This document shows positions 9,834 to 22,783 of a stretch of DNA of 64,000 bases, in pieces. The stretch is from Thermoprotei archaeon (GTDB lineage Archaea > Thermoproteota > Thermoprotei > QMSL01 > B3-G16). Location: assembly GCA_021162845.1 (NCBI GenBank), contig JAGGXX010000027.1:1-64000 (forward strand), in the 5' to 3' direction. How positions within the stretch are numbered: the stretch's first letter is position 1; each line of letters begins with the position of its first letter. The position numbers were made by a program, and so were the translations under genes. The notes beneath the pieces are model-generated. The model searched no databases and was not told where the DNA came from. It was given only the letters and a program-made list of their open reading frames with translations.

Positions 9834-11093
9834 TTAAAGTAGAGGAGAGCGCGGGTTCCATTTACCCTGTGCTACAGGCGGTACATACTCTTCCAGCGCC
9901 TCTGGCCTAAAGTCGACCTTAGCTCCCTTTTCCGCAGACATATAGCACGCCATCATTAACTGCACTACTAGCAATCCATCATACCAGTCCTCACGAGGCT
10001 TGATGCCTTTAACGAAGGATTCTACCATGTGCCTATCCTCTGCTTGATAACCGTAGGTCACGGCCTCATCAGGTATGACAGGCATGAGGCCCTGATCGGC
10101 ATTCTGTTTTTCTATGAACTCCTCACTTGGTGGTATCTTCACGTTCCTGCTGAAGAACGTAAATAGCTCGGGTTGGAGGGTGTTTATCCATAATGAGTAC
10201 TCAGGACCTAAGACCTCGAACGTCAGCCTAAGGCCTGCTCCTATGAAGCACCAGGAAGTATGTGTCTCGCTTAGCACAACGTTTCCCTCGTTGTCCTCAT
10301 ACACTACGGTGGCCGTAGCGTAGTCCTCTGCGGGTTCAACGGAGTAATCCACTCCAAACCTCTTCCTGAGGTCTTCGACGTATACCTCTCTAGTCCACTT
10401 AAGTGAGGCGACCTCCGCGTATACCTTACGTGGTCTTAGGCTACCCTTGCCCTTCTCAGGATCCGTTAACAGGAATCTCGCCGCCTCAAGGCTATGACAC
10501 ATCATATCGAGGAGGACACCGCCTCCGGAAATAGTGGGTTTCCAGAACCAGCTCGAGTGCGGCCCGCCGTGTTCTTCAGCCGATCTAGCCAAGTACGGCC
10601 TTCCGGAATACCTCGCACCATACTTCCAGAGAACATCCTTTCCACGTACTAAGGAAGGCATGAACACCTGGTTTTCTAAATACCCATGGATTAACCCGGC
10701 CTTTTCAACCAACTTTATCATCTCCTTGGCTTCGGCTACATTTCTAGCTAGGGGCTTCTCGCAGGCTACCCCTATGAGATTACCCCTACCTTGAGAAGCC
10801 TCCTCAGCTATCGCCTTCACGATGGGTATCCTAACATTATTAGGAACCAGGATCCATACGGCATTAACATCCGGATCACGGAGCATCTCGTACAAGTCAA
10901 CATATACCTTGGGCTTGCCCACTCCTAGGCTCTCAGCAAACGCGGCTAGCTCCTTAGCATGTGCCTCAGTTCTACTATACACGGCTACCAGATCCGCATT
11001 TCTAACGCCCATCCAAGCCCTAACGTGAAACCTCGCCGAAAAGCCAGCGCCTATAAAAGCGACACCTAATCTCTTAGGGCTCATTTCGCTCAC
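9834..11093 (-). CDS. Gfo/Idh/MocA family oxidoreductase
   Basis: 419 aa; 'LGVAFIGAGFSARFHVRAW', 'CEKPLARNVAEAKEMI', 'GGGVLLDMMCHSLEAARFL'. Confidence 0.9.
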   Translation of the reverse strand: MSEMSPKRLGVAFIGAGFSARFHVRAWMGVRNADLVAVYSRTEAHAKELAAFAESLGVGKPKVYVDLYEMLRDPDVNAVWILVPNNVRIPIVKAIAEEASQGRGNLIGVACEKPLARNVAEAKEMIKLVEKAGLIHGYLENQVFMPSLVRGKDVLWKYGARYSGRPYLARSAEEHGGPHSSWFWKPTISGGGVLLDMMCHSLEAARFLLTDPEKGKGSLRPRKVYAEVASLKWTREVYVEDLRKRFGVDYSVEPAEDYATATVVYEDNEGNVVLSETHTSWCFIGAGLRLTFEVLGPEYSLWINTLQPELFTFFSRNVKIPPSEEFIEKQNADQGLMPVIPDEAVTYGYQAEDRHMVESFVKGIKPREDWYDGLLVVQLMMACYMSAEKGAKVDFRPEALEEYVPPVAQGKWNPRSPLL

Positions 11094-11248
11094 CCCGATG
11101 TCCTCTAGTGGATAATATTCTAGGTGAATGGAGCTAAAAGCTCTTTATCCCACTTAAGGAGGAGTGCCATTGGCATCTGGTAAGTAATCTGAGGAAAGAA
11201 CATGGCCTATTTTTCCTTCTGATATTTCGGCTAGGCTTACATCAAGTC

Positions 11249-12844
11249 TCATCGATACCGCGTGCTCTTTAATAGCCTTCCAGCCTTAGCTTTAGTATGC
11301 CTGCCTTCTTCTACAACTATGATGCCGTTCACTATCACGTACTCTATGCCCCTTGGATAATTATGAGGGGATTCGTATGTTGCGGTATCTTTTATTGAGT
11401 GATAATTGAATATCGTTATATCAGCCTTAAATCCTGGCCTTATCAGGCCTCTATCCCATAATCTAAGCTTTCTAGCTGGTAAGCTTGTCATCTTCCTTAT
11501 CGCCTCCGGTAGGCTCAGCAGTTTATGCTTTCTAACGTACTCAGATATCACCCTGGGGAAGGTACCGTAGTTCCTTGGATGCGGCTTGCCCTCACCGAAC
11601 CTGCGGACCGATCCATCGCTTCCTATGGCCACTAATGGATGCGCTAAGGCCCTACGCACATCATCCTCGCTCATCGAGTGTATGATTATAGCAGTCGCGC
11701 CTTCATCTTCCGTTATGATCCTCGCTATGGCTTTAACGGGATCTATCCCCCATAGCTGGGCTATCTCCTCTATGCTCCTTCCCTCAAGCTCCTTATGGAC
11801 CTCTGAATAGGCTATAACTATCTGATTCCACTCCAGATAGCGTTCCTCCATTATCCCCCTTCGCTCGAACTCCTTTGATATCTCGTCCAGGATGCTGGAA
11901 TCCCTAAGTCTTTCAATGAGCTTCAGTATCCCGCCTTCCCTGACCCATGGAGGAAGGAGCGCATCGAGGCCTGTTGAGCTGGCCGCATAGGGATATGCGT
12001 CAGCGCTGATGTCATATCCCCTCTCAGCGTAATTCTCCACAACCGAAAGGGCTGTTTTTATGTAGCCCCAGGCTGGGATCCCCGTGGACTTTAGATGGGA
12101 GATCTCCACACTGACTCCACTACTAATGCCTATAGTGATGGTCTCCATGATTGAGTCAAGTAAGCCGACCCCCTCATTTCTCATGTGCGTTGCATAGATG
12201 CCGTGAAATGGAGCTATGGCTTTAGCCATCTCGATTAACTCTTGAGTCTTAGCGAAGAGTCCGGGCACATAAATGAGACCTGTCGATAGGCCGAAAGCGC
12301 CAGCTTCCATGGCTTTACGAGCTAGATATATCATCTCCTTAAGATCCCTTTCTGAGGGTTGAGCACTCCCAGCCCCTAAGACCGCACTCCTCACAGTACC
12401 ATGTCCTATTAGTGTGACGATATTGACACTCTTCTCAAGTTCACCCAAGGCCTTCATATATTCAGGGAAGCTCCTCCAAGGGATAGTGCCGAATTTCTCA
12501 AGGAGCTTCTTAAGCCCCACACGCATGACATCGATGTTCTCATCTGTTATTGGCGCCGGTGAGAAGCCACAATTTCCGATCACTAAGGTCGTGACTCCCT
12601 GCATTACATAATTATCTGCAGTGGGAACTAGGAATATGCCCTCATCGCTATGATTATGGATATCTATGAAACCTGGGGCTACTATCAGGTTAGATGCATC
12701 TATGACTCTTTCCGCTTCCTTAACGGATAAATTACCGATTTTAACGATCGTATCGTTGACTATTCCGATATCCGCCTTAAAGGGTGGAGCTCCGCTTCCA
12801 TCTACTATGATACCGTTCTTTATGATTAAATCGAAAGCGGACAT
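11249..12844 (-). CDS. N-acyl-D-amino-acid deacylase / D-aminoacylase (amidohydrolase superfamily)
   Basis: 531 aa; 'VAPGFIDIHNHSDEG', 'YVMQGVTTLVIGNCGFSPAPI', 'IGSDGSVRRFGEGKPHPRNYGTFPRV'. Confidence 0.9.
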   Translation of the reverse strand: MSAFDLIIKNGIIVDGSGAPPFKADIGIVNDTIVKIGNLSVKEAERVIDASNLIVAPGFIDIHNHSDEGIFLVPTADNYVMQGVTTLVIGNCGFSPAPITDENIDVMRVGLKKLLEKFGTIPWRSFPEYMKALGELEKSVNIVTLIGHGTVRSAVLGAGSAQPSERDLKEMIYLARKAMEAGAFGLSTGLIYVPGLFAKTQELIEMAKAIAPFHGIYATHMRNEGVGLLDSIMETITIGISSGVSVEISHLKSTGIPAWGYIKTALSVVENYAERGYDISADAYPYAASSTGLDALLPPWVREGGILKLIERLRDSSILDEISKEFERRGIMEERYLEWNQIVIAYSEVHKELEGRSIEEIAQLWGIDPVKAIARIITEDEGATAIIIHSMSEDDVRRALAHPLVAIGSDGSVRRFGEGKPHPRNYGTFPRVISEYVRKHKLLSLPEAIRKMTSLPARKLRLWDRGLIRPGFKADITIFNYHSIKDTATYESPHNYPRGIEYVIVNGIIVVEEGRHTKAKAGRLLKSTRYR

Positions 12845-12960
12845 AAACCCGACCCTAGAGGATCATAGTATCACTTAAAGATTGTTAAGTACTTAATTTA
12901 ATGTAAGTACACTTAATATGCTATTGATAGATTGTTGCATCCCGAAATACTAATTACATA

Positions 12961-13422
12961 TTATTCGTGCCTTCTCCTTAAGGCCTCTCGCTCTATCCTT
13001 CTAGAGATCCACTCATGCCCTAGTTCTTCAAGCTCCCATTCGCGTTTGAAATGCTTGAAGAGCTCTCTTGCTTCTCTCCAAAAACCACCATCATACGCCA
13101 CCTTACCATGTTCTAATGCGTCTAGTAAGGCCAAGTCGAATTTCCTGAGGGCTTCATAGAACTCCTCCTCTGTATATGCCCATGCCTCCACTAATGGTAC
13201 ACATGGTAAAAGTTTAAGCCTCTCAAAGCTCTTTGGAGTAGCTTTCAGCACAACTAGGACGTCTAAGTCACTCGAGGGTTTCCAATCACCTCGAGCTCTT
13301 GAACCGAAGACCACTATGCATCTTACATTATCCTTTACCTTTCGTAGAAGTTCATCGGTAAACTCCGTGAGGTACTTCATTACGTTCACTCCTCTTTCAT
13401 CAGAACCTAATCCTTCAGCCAT
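12961..13422 (-). CDS. MNT-type nucleotidyltransferase domain protein (antitoxin-like)
   Basis: 153 aa; 'IVVFGSRARGDWKPSSDLDVLVVL' (GSxxxG...DxD). Confidence 0.82.
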   Translation of the reverse strand: MAEGLGSDERGVNVMKYLTEFTDELLRKVKDNVRCIVVFGSRARGDWKPSSDLDVLVVLKATPKSFERLKLLPCVPLVEAWAYTEEEFYEALRKFDLALLDALEHGKVAYDGGFWREARELFKHFKREWELEELGHEWISRRIEREALRRRHE

Positions 13423-13438
13423 CGTCTCACCTCACTTA

Positions 13439-13798
13439 TTACCTTTTAGCCACTTCTATGGCCTCTTTAGCAGCTACCTCATCATAAGTTATCCCGTACC
13501 TCCTCCTAGCATCGGGATACCGAGAGGCCGTGCAATGAACGATAAGCTCCATGAGCTTCCCTTGACTGATATCAAGAAAGAGGCCATAACTTCTAGCCCG
13601 CTCATAGAGCATAAGTAGGTCATGCGTTCAAAGGAAATTACCATGAGCTATCAGGAAAGCCTTAAGGGCAAACTCCACCGCTTGTTCTGCGTGGAAGCAG
13701 GCGTAGGCATAATTTCTGTAACGCAATCGTTCTTTAGCCCTTCGTAGTTCAGAGAGACAGCTCTCGATCCACTCTTTATAGCTTATATCTATCGCCAG
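13439..13798 (-). pseudogene. HEPN-domain protein interrupted by an in-frame TGA (13628-13630)
   Basis: Own translation: 'ISYKEWIESCLSELRRAKERLRYRNYAYACFHAEQAVEFALKAFLIAHGNFL*THDLLMLYERARSYGLFLDISQGKLMELIVHCTASRYPDARRRYGITYDEVAAKEAIEVAKR'; one frame on both sides of the TGA; no clear ATG start. Confidence 0.75.
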
Positions 13799-14104
13799 TC
13801 ATAAGCTATAGATAACCTCAGCGATCGAGCTCTTATTACTATCGTAACCAATCTAAGCACCACTATTTCCGCTTGTACATCTAGAGAGCATGTTCTCTCA
13901 TGCTTAGGCTACATTAGGAGTGTTACGTGTACGACAAGTAGATTATAGCTCAGGTTCGTCGTATCTAGCTTCTAGGCCCTAGGAAAATGCAACTTTCCGG
14001 TTTGTGCTTCTCAGCCACGTCAGCCAAGAGGGTTACTAGAAGATGATGCTTTAATCTAACGTAATACCCTTATTATAAGTGAAAAGCGTAATCAGGAGGT
14101 TAAA

Positions 14105-14911
14105 ATGATCCTAAGGCTTAATAAAGTACTTCCTGTACTCAGAGATGTCCTCCTGAAACATAAGGATGTCGAAGTAGCCATAATCTTCGGCTCAATAGTC
14201 GAGAAAGGAGCATCACATCACGATATAGACCTGGCGGTAAAATTTTCCCGAAGAAAAGGAGATCTCTTAACGGTTGGAGGATTAGTGGCAGATATTGCTG
14301 AAGCGCTGAGGATAAGCGAGGATGTCATAGATATAGTGGACTTAGAGAGAGCTGGTCCGGCTTTGTTATGGAGAATACTGAGAAGTGGTATGATAATCAA
14401 GGGAGACGAGAGCATCATTAGGGACATTAGAGCTAAGGCAGAGCGATATCCTGACATAGCCATTGACGTTAGGACGTGGATGACCTTTGATCCTAATCCT
14501 AAGCTCGACAAAATAGCGATAATCTCGAGGATTGAGGAGATAAGGAGAAATATTGAGTTTTTAAGGAATGAGATATTAACACGAAGCTCGGAAGAGCTTA
14601 CTTATAAGGACATCTTAGCCCTCGAGAGGAGCGTACATAGGATAATAGAGGCGATGTTAGACATATGTAAACATCTAGTGGCTGTATTTTCACTTGGACT
14701 AGTAGAAAGTTATGGTGAATATCCAAGGAAGTTAGCTAAGGCAGGAAAGATGCCAGGGGAGTTGGCGGAGGAAGTGAGGAGGCTAGCTGGCTTGAGGAAT
14801 ATACTCGTACATAGGTATTTAGAAGTAGATTTAGATAAGCTATATCAAACAGCAAGAAAAATCGTTGAGGAGATAGCTAATAAGTTTATAGAATGGGTTA
14901 AAGATATGTGA
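14105..14911 (+). CDS. Single-chain fusion: MNT nucleotidyltransferase + DUF86/HepT-like HEPN
   Basis: 268 aa; N-half 'IIFGSIVEKGASHHDIDLAVKF'; C-half ends with 'RNILVHRY', a HepT Rx4HxY motif. Confidence 0.82.
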   Translation: MILRLNKVLPVLRDVLLKHKDVEVAIIFGSIVEKGASHHDIDLAVKFSRRKGDLLTVGGLVADIAEALRISEDVIDIVDLERAGPALLWRILRSGMIIKGDESIIRDIRAKAERYPDIAIDVRTWMTFDPNPKLDKIAIISRIEEIRRNIEFLRNEILTRSSEELTYKDILALERSVHRIIEAMLDICKHLVAVFSLGLVESYGEYPRKLAKAGKMPGELAEEVRRLAGLRNILVHRYLEVDLDKLYQTARKIVEEIANKFIEWVKDM

Positions 14912-15143
14912 TATATTGCCTATATTTTCCATGAAATCCCGTTTTCTAAGACCTTTCCTTATGACCCTTCATAATTTTAAGCGAATAATGCAATTCACCT
15001 CCATTAAGCTTACTTAAGCTTCGGATGCTAAAACTATGATGCTAACTTGGAGGTGTATAACTCACTAACCGTGAAATTTGTTAAACGAAATTGTTTTAAG
15101 TATTCATGAGGATATCGTTTGATGACATTAATGCTCATTAACG

Positions 15144-16430
15144 GTGAGCTTAGTGAAGGGGGAATTTGATAGGAGTTATATTAGGATGGCTTTAAGAGAG
15201 AAGGAAGCGTCCATAGTAGACTTCATATTGAATTCCTTCTATAGAAGGTTAAAGACCCCCATAACGTTGCTAGGGGTATCACCAATTTCAATCCACATAG
15301 TTAAGGGAGCGCTTCTCAGCGCAAAGAAGCATAACGCTCCAATCATGTTTATAGCATCGCTTAATCAAGTCGATGTGGATGGTGGTTACACGGGTTGGAC
15401 TCCTTATAAATTTGTAAGGTTGGTGAAGGAGCTCGTATCCGAGATGAATTTTGAAAATCCCGTGATTATAGCATCGGATCATTGCGGCCCTTGGCTAAAG
15501 GACAAACACCTCGTTGAGGGCCTAAGTTTAGAGGAGGCAATGGAGGACGTAAAGGCCTCAATAGAGGCTGCCATTAAGGCGGGATATGATATCCTGCATA
15601 TCGATACAACAGTGGATATGAATGACCCTAAGCTAGACGTAGAGATCGTGGCAGAGAGGACACTGGAGCTCATCGACTATGCAGAGAACCTACGTAGAGA
15701 GGAAGGATTACCTAAGATAAGCTATGAGGTGGGAAGCGATAGGTGGGGTATTAAGGATCCTAGCAAGGTTAGGGAGCTCTTGGTACTCCTTAAGAGAGGC
15801 TTAAGAGATAAAGGCCTGGATGATATCTGGCCCTCGTTTATCGTAGGGGATCTGGGAACTGCACTACTACCGAGGAACCAAATGAACCTAAGCAGGGGCA
15901 TTGAGCTCGTGAAGATAGCTAGCGAATTCAATTCATACGTGAAGGGACATTCCACGGATTACGTTAAGAATCCTGAGGACTATCCGAAGATAGGGATCGG
16001 CGGAGCTAATGTCGGCCCAGAGTTCGCAGATGTGGAGTACAGGGCCTTGAGGAGATTATCTAAGTTAGAGGAAGAGTACAGTAAGAAGTACGGCATCCGC
16101 TCATCGAACTTAATCAACGCCTTAACGAGGTACATTGAAAGAGATGGGAGATGGAGAAAGTACGCAAAATCCGCTACTAACCTCAATGAGATCCCAGAGG
16201 AACATAGGGAATGGGTCATAGGAATTTCTTCGCGGTATGTATACGCTGAGAGGGAAGTCATTCAAGCAATGGAAAAACTCTGTGAAAATTTAAAGGAGAT
16301 GGGAATTAATGGCAAGGAGTATGTAGTCCGAGAAGTAGCCAAGGCCGTAGAACGATATATCCTCGCATTTAACTTAAGCGATAGCGCACTCAAGCTAAAG
16401 AAGTTGTTAGAGGGCACATCATGTACGTAA
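15144..16430 (+). CDS. Class II D-tagatose-bisphosphate aldolase non-catalytic subunit-like (GatZ/KbaZ family)
   Basis: 428 aa; 'IIASDHCGPWL', 'HIDTTVDMND', 'ERTLELIDYAE', 'YEVGSDRWG', 'KGHSTDYV'. Confidence 0.78.
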   Translation: MSLVKGEFDRSYIRMALREKEASIVDFILNSFYRRLKTPITLLGVSPISIHIVKGALLSAKKHNAPIMFIASLNQVDVDGGYTGWTPYKFVRLVKELVSEMNFENPVIIASDHCGPWLKDKHLVEGLSLEEAMEDVKASIEAAIKAGYDILHIDTTVDMNDPKLDVEIVAERTLELIDYAENLRREEGLPKISYEVGSDRWGIKDPSKVRELLVLLKRGLRDKGLDDIWPSFIVGDLGTALLPRNQMNLSRGIELVKIASEFNSYVKGHSTDYVKNPEDYPKIGIGGANVGPEFADVEYRALRRLSKLEEEYSKKYGIRSSNLINALTRYIERDGRWRKYAKSATNLNEIPEEHREWVIGISSRYVYAEREVIQAMEKLCENLKEMGINGKEYVVREVAKAVERYILAFNLSDSALKLKKLLEGTSCT

Positions 16431-16524
16431 TTTAGGCAATAAAGGCTTTAGGTCTCTCATGATAAAACTTCAAAGAGCCTCTGATTTTTAGAAAAAGACG
16501 AGGAATGGTTCAGTAAGTTCTCAA

Positions 16525-19677
<3,153 letters not shown>

Positions 19678-19945
19678 TTAGACCTGTGTTTAAGAAAAAT
19701 ATAATTCTTCTCCAGGGAGGTACCTAGTCGATGAGGGGGCCGCTAGTTCCAAGAACTCGTTGAGGAGGTTAGGGGTTCAGCGAGGGTGATACACATCACG
19801 AATCAGTGCGACCGAAAGATCATCATCCCATAGCCTAATTTTTTAAGGATAAAAATTTAGTTTTCCCTAGGAGGCCTCTAGAAAACCGTGAAAAGTTAAA
19901 AAGGACTTTGAGTAAGACGATACATGAGCTAGCTCCCTCGATAAC

Positions 19946-21193
19946 GTGCATCAGAGGATGCGTCAAATGCCTTTACTTAGTAAGAAGGCAAGGGTTAGGA
20001 TAGACAGCAGCTTGTGTAGGGGATGCGACTTCTGTAAGACTGTAAACGTATGTTATAGTCCATCCCGCTGCTTGGGCTATCTATCCTGTTATTACTCGTG
20101 CCCATTCGAGGCAAGGGTCATCGAATATGAAGATGAATATGTAAGGGAGGTCACGATCTACGTTGATAAAGTTCGATATAGAGTTCCCGATGGGATCACA
20201 GTAGCTGAGGCGTTACGGTATGTAGGGTTCGAGTTTAAGAGGCCTGGCCTTGGAGAGCCCTCTTTAGCCTGTAAGACTGGAGGATGCTGGGCTTGTGCAT
20301 TGATCATAAACGGCTCCTTAGAGAGGACCTGCATTACACCAGTTATCAATGGTATGAGGATAGATACTCAAGTAAGAGATATCGAGCCAAGGAGGATAGT
20401 TCACGGCCCTTCTCCACATATCGTTGGAGGCAAGGCAACGCCTTGGTAGCAGGTGAACTACGTGGACTACGTTGAGGCGGCTATATGGGTCTCCGGATGT
20501 AATCTCCGCTGTCCCCAGTGCCAGAATTACTCAGTAACATATGATAATACCTCGCTGGCCCTTACACCTCAGGAAGCCGCCAGCCTCGTAGTTTTATGTC
20601 ATAGGAGATATAATACCCGCGGTATAGCAATCAGTGGCGGTGAGCCAGCCCTTAATCGTAGATGGCTGATCGACTTCTTTCATGAGGTAACACGTCATGT
20701 TAAGCCAAATGTTAGGAGACATCTAGATAGTAATGGTACATTACTTAGGCCGGACTATATCGACGAGCTCGTAGAGTCGGGCTGTAACCATATAGGAGTC
20801 GAGCCGAAGTGCCTTTACGTTAAGACGTATATGAAGATAACGGGCTTGAACGAAGAGGGAATTGCTAGGGAATACTTGGAAACCTCATGGAAGGCTATAG
20901 AGTACATTAATGAAAATTATAGAGATGAAGTATATCTCGGCATAGGGCTTGTATACAATAAGGAATTAGTGACATTAGACGAGATAGCCGAGGCCGGGAA
21001 AAGAATAGCGGGAATAGATCCTAACATACAGGTGACCGTACTGGATTATTTTCCAGCATTTCGCAGGAGAAATTTAAAGAGACCTAGCGTAAATGAAATG
21101 CTCATGGTTAAGCGAGTCCTTGAAGAACAAGGATTGAGGACGGTCATAGTGCAGACGGAAAGAGGACATGTAGGGCCTAATGCAAGAGCTTAA
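19946..21193 (+). CDS. Fe-S domain + radical SAM protein, interrupted by in-frame TAG at 20447-20449
   Basis: ORFs 19946..20449 and 20453..21193 are in the same frame; upstream has 'CRGCDFCKTVNVC...CYYSCP' and 'CKTGGCWACAL'; downstream has 'CNLRCPQCQNYSVTY' and 'ISGGEPALN'. Confidence 0.75.
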
Positions 21194-21372
21194 GCTTAAA
21201 GGAGCTCCAAATGAAGGTAAAGATTCGAACATATCCGAGCGACTAATATGCACATTATATCAATCCATCGACATGTCTATCATGAACTTAATCATGGTAA
21301 TCGTCATGAATATTACTATTAAGAGATAGATTATGAATGTTAAGATGGACATTTCAGTCAAAAAATAATCGC

Positions 21373-22638
21373 TTATTTCATAAGCTCTTTAAGCATATCT
21401 CTAGCTTTTGACATCAGTATGTCCCCCGCTTCCGGCGCCACTATTGCCATAGTCGGTTCGTATCCTCCTTCCTCGTATGCTCTAGGAGTTGGTACATAGT
21501 AGATGGTGTCATTGGCTAGTTCGCTTATAAATAACATGTTGACACCTATCTCGCTCGCATATCTCTTAAGCTGAAGCTGATACTCAACGAAGATTTCTCC
21601 GGGTAAGCCTATTAGGGCTACGTCGCCTATCCTAAATGCCTGAACCTCGGTGGCTATATTCTTAGCACCACCCCTGATCTCGTTTATATGATCTCTTAGC
21701 GGATGAGGCTTCATCCATGTTTTAATCATCTCAGGGATATCATCCCTTACGGGTAACTTGATGGTGTCAAGTGCCGAGCGGATCCTCACGTCAGACGTGA
21801 ATTTAGTTATGGTCGTTATCGCCTTTAACGCCGATGCTCCTATCATTAAGCCTATACGCCTTGTCTCCTCTAATCTCGGCTTTAACTCCCTCGGGAAAGT
21901 CCTCTTGGGAGGGATCTTCTCGTCTGGTCTATCCCATATCCATCGTGGGTTTATGTTACCACAACATCCATTAATGAAGATGGCAGGCCCCTTTAAAACG
22001 TCCTCTAGGAGGCCTATCACGTAATTAGGATAGTCCTTGGAGATCCTTAATTCATCCGGGCCCAGCGTAACGGGATGACAGGCATAGTTCACTAAGGTGC
22101 ACATGTTCCTCCCTTCATGGTCCTTGACGAACATCACTGTGACTTCGGGGTCTAAGGGGCCCTCAGGCCAAGAGTACAGGAAGTATGGACCGTATGGACT
22201 CTTAGGGTTCCTACGGTTAGCTCCAGCGAGACAATGGCTCTTGGCGAAGCCTATATAGGCGTCCTTCATATTGCTGATAGCAGAATACACAGTACCGGCT
22301 ATCTGCTTTTTCAGGACCTCTAAATACGCATCGCTCACTTGAGTCAAATCAGGCCCGTAATGGGTATGGATACAAGAGATCATCACTTCCCTTTCGTGAA
22401 GTCCCATCCTCTCCTCTATTGACTTCTTAACATCTTTCACGAAGCTCCTGCTCAGCCATAGGAGGTCACAGACTATTATGGCTATAGTTTTCTCTCCACT
22501 ATCGAGGACTAAGGTCCTAACATATAGGTCATCTAATATGCCCACGGAAGGTTGTACCCTATGAGCATATCCCGATAACCTCGTCCCTATGGGAGGTGTT
22601 ATCACGGCCTTAGCTACTCCTGCCTTAAGCTGATTCAT
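21373..22638 (-). CDS. Neutral/alkaline non-lysosomal ceramidase-type N-domain protein
   Basis: 421 aa; 'GVAKAVITPPIGTRLSGYAHR', 'ISCIHTHYGPDLT', 'VNYACHPVTLGPDELRISKDYPNYV', 'INGCCGNINPR', 'GLPGEIFVEYQ'. Confidence 0.82.
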   Translation of the reverse strand: MNQLKAGVAKAVITPPIGTRLSGYAHRVQPSVGILDDLYVRTLVLDSGEKTIAIIVCDLLWLSRSFVKDVKKSIEERMGLHEREVMISCIHTHYGPDLTQVSDAYLEVLKKQIAGTVYSAISNMKDAYIGFAKSHCLAGANRRNPKSPYGPYFLYSWPEGPLDPEVTVMFVKDHEGRNMCTLVNYACHPVTLGPDELRISKDYPNYVIGLLEDVLKGPAIFINGCCGNINPRWIWDRPDEKIPPKRTFPRELKPRLEETRRIGLMIGASALKAITTITKFTSDVRIRSALDTIKLPVRDDIPEMIKTWMKPHPLRDHINEIRGGAKNIATEVQAFRIGDVALIGLPGEIFVEYQLQLKRYASEIGVNMLFISELANDTIYYVPTPRAYEEGGYEPTMAIVAPEAGDILMSKARDMLKELMK

Positions 22639-22783
22639 AGATCCTACTATGGACTATGGCATATTTTAGCGCATGGATATTGAATGCTACAGCCTGGAAC
22701 CATGAATAAGGGTTGGTAACTGTTTCCTGTTTGTAAGTCTTTTAAGGTCTCTGTAGGTTCTAGTATGCCTCTTTAGGGTTGGA

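Noticed and set aside
19786-19799. Small hairpin GTGAT-ACAC-ATCAC upstream of the radical SAM gene
   Set aside because: A five-bp stem is expected by chance at this length
20447-20449. Pyrrolysine as the explanation for the in-frame TAG
   Set aside because: No pyl genes visible, TAG serves as a normal stop for other genes here, and Trp (TGG) is the more likely ancestral codon; kept only as an option to test
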